DNA from: Amaurobius ferox
Taxonomy: Eukaryota > Arthropoda > Arachnida > Araneae > Amaurobiidae
Assembly (NCBI GenBank): GCA_951213105.1
Contig: OX578147.1
Location: forward strand, 129,456,322-129,520,321
Direction of reading: 5' to 3'
Length of the DNA: 64,000 nt
The first letter of the stretch is position 1, and each line of letters begins with the position of its first letter. Of this stretch, positions 56,225 to 64,000 are shown piece after piece. Below the pieces are notes generated by a model. It searched no databases and was not told the DNA's origin. It worked only from the letters and a program-made list of their open reading frames with translations. Made by a program: the position numbers and the translations under genes.

Positions 56225-56521
56225 GTGAATGTCGGCTCCAAAGGTTCGTAAGGATCGATTGCCGTGCCACAGTGCAGTAATTAACTGGTCAAATGAACCA
56301 GGGGGCTACCGGAAGTGTGTCTTAAACGACAGTTCAGGGAACCCTGCTGCGTATGGCCATCCGAAGCAGACGGATGGCCACTGCACCTATGGTAACGAAG
56401 ATGCATCTACAGAAAAGGTTGCGTTCATTCATTACTCTTAACATATGCACGACACTATCGGAATTGGGCCCGCTGATTGGCAAAAAATTACCTTCTCCGA
56501 TGAGTCACGTTTTCTGCTTAG
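56225..56521 (+). pseudogene. Second Tc1-like transposase fragment
   Basis: Plus-strand frames give LTGQMNQGATGSVS, then TVQGTLLRMAIRSRRMATAP, MVTKMHLQKRLRSF, and after a frameshift DWQKITFSDESRFLL near 56475-56521. This is the linker through the first catalytic block of Tc1 transposases. It is a different Tc1 lineage from the element at 17.3-18.7 kb. The catalytic C-terminal part and ends are missing. Confidence 0.8.
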
Positions 56522-57234
56522 TTAAATTAGTTTTCGATATCAATTTGTTTAATTGTAATAAAAATAAACAATAATACATATAATTATAAACTACTGTAAT
56601 AATTATATTTAAATCGTAATTGTTAGGGGGGCAACAATAGTTGTTTTCGCTCTGTTCATAAGAACCAACAATAAGACATATCGCTTTTGACCAATTTTTG
56701 TAATCATTCTGGGAGTAATCATTCTGGGAGTTTTTGTAATCATTCAACCATTATAGAAATGGCTTTAAAACAAGTACAGAAATGCGTAAAGAAATTCTAT
56801 ATAGAAATGTCTATAACAGAAATCAGCTCTACCTATTTGATCTTTGTCCGTACTGACAAAGCAAAATGTTAATACAGTGCCCCAAGTGAACTATAGCCAA
56901 TCAATTAGATTCTTTTGAGCGATTATGAATGCAAGTTGAACGAAGCGCCAATCTTACGTAATCATACGCAGGATATTTAAAGTTCATAAAAACAAATTAA
57001 ACCTATTCATAAAACGTAGAATCACGATTAGAAAGACTTTTGGAAGCACACTTACAGGAAAGTTGCGTATAAATGTACGGCCACTTTTATATATTACCTT
57101 CATTTTTATGGATAATACCCATAGACGATTCTATTACGGTTAAAAACCGTGCAATATAGTCTTATGTCGTCTATAAATGTATATAACCGTCTAACGTGTT
57201 AGTGTCTTTCTAAATCCACCTGGCGCCACCTCCC
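56522..57234. other. Intron 14, spacer
   Basis: A short ATCATTCTGGGAGTAATCAT+TCTGGGAG duplication occurs at 56703-56730. Nothing coding. Confidence 0.5.
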
Positions 57235-57720
57235 CACTTCGGTGACACAGATGATTACATCTTTGCATGCTTATAGTCTCAAATATGGTACAAATCTAAC
57301 GGAGCTGGAATTTCGATTTCCTTCTTTCAGCGGAGAAAATTGGATTGATCCGAAAATACTTTTTTCAGGCCCTCATACAACAAGCCGGTGCCCTAGAAGG
57401 TTGTTGAATCATTATCGATCATATTATCGACAGAATTTAACGGATACGGATTTTCAATAGATTTTCAATCCCCAAAAGTAGAGAAAATCGGAGAGAGGGT
57501 GTTCGAAAACACTTTAAAGACCCGCTAGAAGGTACCCCGCCCCCGGTGACCTAAATGACTGAGACTTTTCGCAATTACGGAGTCAACTATGTAACAGAAC
57601 CTAGCGGATCTGGAATATCGATTTCTTTACCGGAGAAGAGAAAATGGAGAGGGGGGAGGGGGGGTAAACTACCTTACAGACCCTGCAGAATCCCTCGGTG
57701 ACCTTGAAGGTAAAAACTTT
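57235..57720 (+). repeat. Degenerate tandem repeat, irregular 150-300 bp unit
   Basis: CGGTGACxxxxATGA blocks at about 57240, 57545 and 57693, with GGAGCTGGAATTTCGATTTC / GGATCTGGAATATCGATTTC at 57300 and 57608, show repeats of one sequence with G-rich interruptions. Confidence 0.6.
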
Positions 57721-57844
57721 GCACACTTATTGTATTGACCACGGGGCAAAGCTTAAATAAATCAATTTTCGATTAAGATAACTACTTTTTACTCTAAGCT
57801 ACATATACTGTTAAGAAACAGAGATTTAAGTTGCAACTTTATTT

Positions 57845-57971
57845 TTACTTTCCTTATATACATAATGTATAAGGAAAGTATTGTGACGGGGTCGAAAATT
57901 CGAAATCGAGTTTTCGACGGGACAGCACGTTTCAAGCATCCCTGATCACGAATCAAACATTTTTAAAGTGA

Positions 57972-58015
<44 letters not shown>

Positions 58016-58064
58016 TGTGTGTGTGTGTGTGTGTGTGAAAGTGTGTGTGTGTGTGTGTGTGTGA

Positions 58065-58101
<37 letters not shown>

Positions 58102-58863
58102 AGTGAGTCTGTGGAGACGATAACTGACGAACGAATGGACCGATTCGAACCAAATTTGGTACAAAAATCACAATCCGTAAACGCTGGAAGCCTACTGTTT
58201 TTATACGCAATCGAGTATTCAGAACCCCTCTAAATTTTCGAATGAAATTTTGAAAAAATCGTCAAAAAATTAAAACCACTAATAAAGTTACGCAAATAGA
58301 CATTTCTTATGTAATTTTCATTAGAAAGCGATTGCCATAAATTTTAGAACGCTAACATGAACCGTTCTCGAGATATTGCACATTTTTAAAAAAAATTATC
58401 AAAAAGTCATATAAATAAAAAAAAAATTCCTATTGAGAAACATGTTCACTTTTCATATGTAATATCATGCGATAAATTGGGTGACATCATTCTCGTGGAT
58501 CTAGCTCGTTCCATTCATGAAAAAGATACTTTGAGTAATACTTTTGTATTTGAACGCCAATAGTCATTTATCTGCTGTAAGAATAACTTATTTCTTTGTC
58601 CATAACGCTTGGCGAGATTGTGGCGACGAATTTGGCGGAATATCGCCAACTTGGCGACTTTTTGAAATGTTGCCAAATTAACGAAAATCTCGCCAAATGG
58701 ATCAAAATGACGCTAAATCAATGAAAATGACGACTAATTGTCGAAAATTCAATATCTTGGAAAGAATATTAGTATCTACTATAAGAAAAACCTATTTATT
58801 TTACTGTAAAAGTAGTAAATTCATTACATTATATAAGGAAAGTCATGTGTTGCTCACATCAGA
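57845..58863 (+). mobile_element. F2 element, complete, plus orientation
   Basis: Hairpin TTACTTTCCTTATATACATA-ATGTATAAGGAAAGT at the start; TTATATAAGGAAAGTCATGT+GTTGCTCACATCAGA at the end. Long (GT)n core (57973-58100) with repeated GAAAGTGTGTG interruptions, and the TTGGCGA cluster at 58610-58700. Confidence 0.88.
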
Positions 58864-59244
58864 TTTTTTTAAGAGTGTTAGTTTTCATATTTTTGACAGG
58901 CTTATATACTATTTGTCTACAAATTTACAGATTGCATTCTCTAAATTTTTTGCTGGGTGTATAGAAGTCCGACTTTGACTGTCACCACTGAGATTTCGTA
59001 AAAGTATAGTACATCGCAAGGGCAGTTATAGATAAAGAAGACTAAGAATTTGAAATTGATCCAACGATGCTAGTCGCTTAACTGACAAAGTAATTTTAAT
59101 ATTTAAGGTTATACTTCTTTTCCGGAAAAACTTTAAATTCGAAAATGCAAAACGTCAAAAGTGTAAATCTTTCAGTTTTGCGTTGTCGATCGCAAAGACC
59201 AAATGCGTTTCCATTCAATAGCACTATTTCTGAAAGATTTCTGA

Positions 59245-59286
<42 letters not shown>

Positions 59287-59407
59287 TATAGAAGTAGTAT
59301 AAGAAGCAGTATATAAGAAGTAAGTAGTAGTATAAGAAGCTTTTCCCATAAATAAAATGGAAATTAATTAAAATATGCATTTATCTAAAACATGTTTTTA
59401 CTTTCAG
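58864..59407. other. Intron 14, 3-prime part
   Basis: Contains an (AT)n microsatellite at 59246-59282 followed by AGTAGTATAAGAAG(C/T)AGTA repeats. No gene recognised. Confidence 0.55.
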
Positions 59408-59452
59408 TCACCTGTGCCAAGAACGATCCAACGTGGTATTCTGATGATAAAA
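59408..59452 (+). CDS. Exon 15: 45-bp small exon after discoidin domain
   Basis: The acceptor is TTTTACTTTCAG and the donor GTGAGC at 59453; phase 1 to 1. It encodes VTCAKNDPTWYSDDK. Phase fits exon 14 exactly and the frame is open, but at 45 bp the statistical support is weaker than for the other exons. A Cys follows the domain end, as expected if another module begins next. No later exon was recognised before base 64000. Confidence 0.7.
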
Positions 59453-59526
59453 GTGAGCCTAATTTCTTTATTTTAAAAATATGTTTTCGTATTGACATTT
59501 AATTTCGAATATCATATTAAGGATTT

Positions 59527-61850
59527 TTAACACTTTACAACAAAGTTGAAAAGTGTTTGTGACTTTGTTCATTCTGTCTGTCTGTCCGTTAGCACGATAA
59601 CTGCCGTAAAAATGACTTCATCAAAATGAAATTTTAATATGTTGTTCAGACGGTCTATGGGACCTATAGGAATATAAATGAATAATATCACCCAATTAGT
59701 TTTGGATTGAACCCCGGTTGAAAAAATGAAACACATTGAACCCTATGAGAATAATTCTTCAAATATTTTAAGTGGATTTAAAATTCACAAATTGCGTCGA
59801 AAGTTTTATGAAATATTCAAATTATCCCATAAAATATATAAAAAAAATTTCAGCAAAATATATTTAGTAGTTTTTTAAATAAAAACAAGAAAGATCAATC
59901 ATGCATAAAGCATTGATTATGAAACACTTTACAATTTCAATGCAATTTTATTTAAACATCTCTAAAATTATGTACATTCCGCGGTAATATTTTAAAAATT
60001 ATCACAATACTACATTAATTTACTATATTTGAAAATTTAAAACTTCATCGAAAAAAATGAACTTCATTCAAATGCCGGCATTGAAATATAAATTGCCCGG
60101 TTTAAACATCTCTAAAATGCGATACATTCTTCGGTAATATTTTTAAAATTATCATACCACTACAATAATTTATTATATTTGAAAACTTCATCGAAAACAA
60201 ATGAACTTTATTCAAATGACGTATGTCATCGAATATAAATCATCTCTAAGCAGCATTTCATTCATAAATATTTTTCCCATCGTTTCATTCATCACTATAT
60301 TATAATAATTTATTTTATTTTAAAATTTTGAAAAATTGTTATCTATTATATTTATTTTAAAATGTGAAACCTTTCTCATATATAAAATAATTAAAGTTTT
60401 GGAAAGATATTTATTATTATATAATATATCTCTTTTTTCTTTCTGGAAGATATAACGAGAGTCAGAATTTAATTGAATTTGTTTTTCTCCCTATATTAAA
60501 TAATTTTTATTTAAAAAACTACCTAATATATATTACTGAAATTTTTTTATATATTTTATGGGATAATTTGAATATTTCCTAAAATTTTCGAATCAATTTG
60601 TGAATTTTAAATTCGCTTAAAATATGTTTGAAACATTTGGTCCCATAGGGTTCAATGTATTTCCTTTTTTCAACCCGGGTTCAATAGAAAACTAATTGGG
60701 TGATATTATTCATTTATATTCCCATAGGTTTCCCATACATTCCCATTCATTTATATTCCCATTATTCATTTATATTCCCACAGACCGTCTGAACAACACA
60801 ATAAAATTTCATTTTGATAAAGCCATTTTTACGGCAGCTATCGTGCTACCGGACAGACAGACAGACAGAATAAACAAAGTCATAAGCACTTTCAACTATG
60901 TTATAAATTGTTAATAGAAAAAATAATTACACCTTTTATATGAAGCGATCACGTGACCATTATATCAAGAGATCACGTGACCCACTTCAAAATAAAATAT
61001 AGCATCCATCTTGTGTCAAAATCGTGATTTTTAAAGTTCTTTTTAATTCATATTTAGTGTTGTATCCGTCTAAAACCGCTTTATTTTTACTTAAATTCTA
61101 TGCATCTGCATACTGAAACAACGCAATTACAATATATTTGCATTTAAATGATCATCCAACTTTGATTATTTCTACAACGAAGTCTAATTTTCATTTATGG
61201 AAAATGTAAACAGAAAAATATGTAGAATGAGTTGTATAAGAATTGTTGCATTTATTTAACGCAAAATTATTTAGCTCATAAAGTCTGCAATATAGCTGAT
61301 ATGAATGAAATATTTATTGATTTTACAGAGAGAAGGACGATTTTTTCGATGCAGTTTTAATCATAGAGTTTAGTTACTTGTACCTCCATGGTCTTAAGTT
61401 GTTAAATAAAATAAATTATTAGAGCATTGTGATGAATGAAATTAATGGAAAAATATTTATGAATGAAATGCTGTTTTTATAGAGAGAGCCAATCGTGTTA
61501 TATTTCGATGACTTCATTTGAATAAATTTCATTTGTTTTCGATGAAATTTTCAAATATAATAAAATATTATAGTATTATGATAATTTTAAAAGTATTACC
61601 AAGAAATGTATCGCATTTTAGAGATGTTTAAACCAGACAATGTATATTTCAATGCCGTCATTTGAATGAAGTTCATATTTTTCGATGAAGTTTTAGATTT
61701 TCAAATATAATAAATTAATGTAGTATTGTGATAATTTTTAAAATATTACCGAGGAATGTACAGAATTTTAAAGATGTTTAAATAAAATTGCATTGAAGTT
61801 GTAAAGTGTTTCATAATCAATGCTTTATGCATGATTGATCTTTCTTGTTT
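59527..61850 (-). mobile_element. F3 element, minus orientation, carrying a nested F3 copy
   Basis: The left end TTAACACTTTACAACAAAGT+TGAAAAGTGTTT is the hairpin; the right end GTTGTAAAGTGTTTCATAAT ... GATCTTTCTTGTTT is the opposite terminus. The sequence at 59527-59884 continues at 60916 when compared with the uninterrupted copy at 43800-44733 (TTTTTTAAATAAAAA then AAATAAT...CATATGAAG-type, GATCACGTGAC). The 13-bp outer arm AACACTTTACAAC is exactly complementary to GTTGTAAAGTGTT at the far end. Confidence 0.87.
59884..60915 (+). mobile_element. F3 element, plus orientation, inserted into another F3
   Basis: Complete from ACAAGAAAGATCAATCATGC and AAACACTTTACAA to CAGACAGACAGACAGAATAA+AC and the worn hairpin ending GTTAATAG. 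About 1.03 kb. It includes a local duplication TTCCCATTCATTTATATTCCC at 60738-60780. Confidence 0.87.
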
Positions 61851-62113
61851 TATTTTGTTTTTTCATTTCGTGATAATAAGGTCCATTCTTCCGCAAGATA
61901 TATTCTGAACTCTTGAGAGCGGTTTAAGTAAGGCACTGACTTGCTTCTACTTGCTTCCTTAAAATAAGGTGTGTTTTACACGGTGCCAGTTGATATGTCA
62001 TTTGAAAGTACCAGCTACTGTCGGCCAGGTACTGGCTTCATGTAAGAACATCGCCACAGCTACTGGCTTTGCAAGTAAGACCGTTGACTAGAAAAATATT
62101 ATCTGTTTGTTTG
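61851..62113. other. Intron 15 (or downstream) spacer
   Basis: No gene or element recognised. AGGTACTGGCTTCATGTAAG-like words (TACTGGCTT) recur at 62029 and 62057. Confidence 0.45.
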
Positions 62114-62162
62114 TTTGTTCGACCCAGACCGTCCAACCTACCCGAAGGTGTAAGTTATCCAA
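62114..62162 (-). mobile_element. SINE 3-prime fragment
   Basis: TTCGACCCAGACCGTCCAAC+CTACCCGAAGGTGTAAGTTA is the complement of the 3-prime body of the SINE at 51052-51310, with few changes. Confidence 0.82.
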
Positions 62163-62179
62163 ATATCAGCTGTTAAAAG

Positions 62180-64000
62180 AATCAAAATCGGTTCGATAGA
62201 TCCTCAGAAAATATGTGCCACAGTAAGTTAAGTGCTTTTATTTTAAAAATAGACAGAAGATGAGAAACATTTAAAAAATTTATTAATTTTTCTTAAAAAG
62301 ATGTAAATTTCCTTCAAGCGAGCTCCGAACTGGGAGCCTTCTATTGCAAAGTTTGCGCTTACCACATTTTTGTTACAAAACTGATGCTTTTATGACTATG
62401 GCACAGAGACCTACCGATCATGCATTCCATAACGATAGAATAATTTGGAGAATTTATTTACTACCCCATTTAAAAATCTGGTGCTTTGGGGGTAATTCTG
62501 TATCTTCTGCTCATCTAGAAAGTATCAGCTATCAAAATAAATCAATTCAGCTATCAAATCAGCTATCAATATCAATATCAGCTATCAGAATAAATCATAT
62601 CAATTTTGAAAATCGGTTCGATAGATTCTCAGAAATCGAATAACAAAAACGGCTTGTGCTTTAAATATATAGGTTTTAGTCTCGGATCAAATCAAGCAAT
62701 ATTTGAGTTTTTCCAGTGCGGATATTGCTCATCATTAAAAAAGAAAAAATAAGTCAGGAAGTCACTGAATGCGACATTTCAATTTAGAATTTTATGTAAA
62801 AGAGATCAAAATCTGATGTAATAATTTCAATTTTCTATTGTAAAGTATAACAGATATTAGATATAACATGTGACTTTATCCTCTTTATACAATTCTAAAC
62901 TAAAATATAGCATTCAAGGGTTTCCTGGCTCTTTTTGTTTTCATAGTAAAAACTTAAATAGTTCCTAGATTCATTCTTTCTCGTGAATTGCACGGTCTAG
63001 TGGTTAGAGAGTAAAACAGTGAACTTGCGGGTCTGTAGATTACGAATTCTTTTTTCGCCTCAAGTGCAGTGCCTTTTCGATTACAGTCTTTAAAATATAA
63101 ATAAACAATCTTGTCAGGGTAATCTGGGCCTTAGGGGATAATTCTATAGCTTCTGCTCATCCAGATAGTTTCAAGTATCAAACAAATAATTAATTCTGAA
63201 AATCGGTTCGATAGATTCTCAGAAATTGAATAGCAAAAATATATTGTGCATTATAATATATATCGATTTTAGTTTCGGTTCAAATCGGATAATAATTGAA
63301 GTATTTTCCGTGCGGATATTGATCAGCATTAAAAAAAAGAAAAAAAATGAGTCAGGACGTCCTTAAAAGTTATATTTCAATTTAGAATTTTATATGCAAG
63401 AGGTCAAAATCTGATGTTATCTTTAAAAATTTTCTATTATAAAGTATAATGGATATTAGATATAACATCTGATTGTATCCTCTTTATACAATTCAAAATG
63501 AAAATACAAAATTCAATCGCTTCTTGACTTTTTTTTATTTTTTTATTATAGTAAAAACTTAAATAGTTCCTAGATTCCTTTTTTTCGTGACTCAAGCGGT
63601 CTAGTGGTTTGATTGTTAGGCCGCGAACGCTTGGATCTGTGGTCTGCGAGTTCTGTCCTCACCTCATGCGCCTTACTTATTCGATTACAATTTTAAACAG
63701 TAAATAAACGATCTTGACAGGGTAATAGTTCTATACCAGATTTTTTTTCTAATTGCCAATCTAGTGGAAGCTAATCAAAATAAAGTAAAATTGCAATCTG
63801 ATCAAATCAAATAATAATTGAGTCTTTCCTGTGCGGATATTGCTCATCATTTAAAAAAATGAGTCAAGAAGTCCTTGATTGCTAAATTTCAATTTAGCAT
63901 ATTATATAAAAGAGATCAAAATCTGATGTTATCTTTTAAAATTTTCTAGTATAAAGTATAATAGATATTAGATATAACATCTGATTGTATCCTCTTTATA
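62180..64000 (+). repeat. Array of about 600-bp units with a tRNA-like segment (runs off window)
   Basis: AATCGGTTCGATAGAT(T/C)CTCAGAAA lies at about 62187, 62611 and 63201; GTGCGGATATTG at 62716, 63310 and 63831; GGTCTAGTGGTT at 62994 and 63599. A-box-like GGTCTAGTGGTTAGAG and a B-box-like AGATTACGAATTC 40-50 bp on make the unit look partly tRNA-derived. Unit length is about 595-605 bp, and the last visible unit is about 75 bp shorter. Confidence 0.82.

Larger units (their letters stand above)
5149..59452 (+). other. Gene span: extracellular multi-module protein with C-terminal-side discoidin domain (partial, 15 exons in window)
   Basis: Fifteen plus-strand exons join in one open frame with matching phases and GT-AG borders, giving about 984 residues. 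Residues 1-680 form four tandem modules, each carrying C-x7-G-R-N-x-P-C (HINIPC-like in the fourth). Residues 681-813 are a fifth, partial module rich in N-linked sequons with a DUF11/integrin-like look (strand pattern NITVTV, then LYLPPYVEF). Residues 815-961 are an F5/8 type C domain bounded by Cys, and 970-984 continue past it. About ten N-x-S/T sites and paired cysteines argue for a secreted or cell-surface protein. Modules 1-4 each start at a phase-0 intron. The first exon here begins at an acceptor and the last ends at a donor in phase 1, so the gene continues on both sides. The module family is not recognised; matrix or cell-adhesion work is inference from the discoidin domain only. Confidence 0.85.

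Noticed and set aside
62987..63060. Possible second tRNA gene
   Set aside because: It lies in a 600-bp tandem unit, its B box is damaged, and the same segment recurs at 63.6 kb.

Overview
The window is AT-rich, intron-rich animal nuclear DNA, most likely from an arthropod. GT-AG introns, tRNA-derived SINEs, Tc1/mariner elements, non-LTR retrotransposon relics and thousands of bases of dispersed repeats rule out a bacterial or organellar source. Nothing in the sequence fixes the species.

The backbone is one plus-strand gene that enters before base 5149 and leaves after 59452. Fifteen internal exons can be placed (5149-5420, 6963-7206, 8317-8608, 13051-13229, 14800-15053, 16425-16518, 16606-16764, 19930-20233, 41771-42014, 43193-43373, 44854-45070, 50771-50890, 53218-53390, 55499-55673, 59408-59452). 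Every junction has a GT donor and AG acceptor, and phase is maintained from end to end. They give about 984 residues of what looks like an extracellular protein. It has four tandem modules of about 157-182 residues, each with a signature C-x7-G-R-N-x-P-C (worn in the fourth), then a fifth partial beta-sandwich-like module, then a complete F5/8 type C (discoidin) domain. Module boundaries fall on phase-0 introns, so the gene seems to have grown by duplication of an exon group. I do not recognise the modules.

Intron 8 (20234-41770) is 21.5 kb and is a sink for insertions. On its minus strand (33935 down to 28999) lies the relic of an unknown spliced gene. It has a good start codon, three in-phase or near-phase exons, five 30-residue repeats spaced exactly 90 bp apart, and a C-terminal hydrophobic tail. 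It carries frameshifts, stops and a transposon insertion.

Most remaining DNA is a set of repeat families (called F1-F4 here) with a (GT)n or CTGT core and a terminal hairpin. In F1-F3 the outer arm of the hairpin is also an exact inverted copy of a sequence near the opposite end of the element, and the two ends differ together between families. This fits non-autonomous Helentron (HINE/DINE-1-like) elements. They occur as head-to-tail arrays (21.1-23.5 kb, 39.1-41.2 kb) and as nested insertions (F3 in F3 at 59.5-61.9 kb, F2 in F4 at 37.5-39.1 kb, probably F1 in F3 at 2.0-4.1 kb).

Other elements are: RTE-like reverse transcriptase fragments (4.1-4.5 kb plus, 9.9-10.7 kb minus), a palindromic MITE (11416-12301), a dead Tc1-like transposon with intact ends (17273-18690), a Jockey-like ORF1 relic (48148-49890 minus), a SINE with 14-bp target duplications (51052-51310), two further transposase fragments (54.6-55.1 kb minus, 56.2-56.5 kb plus), several minisatellites, and an array of about 600-bp units at the right edge.
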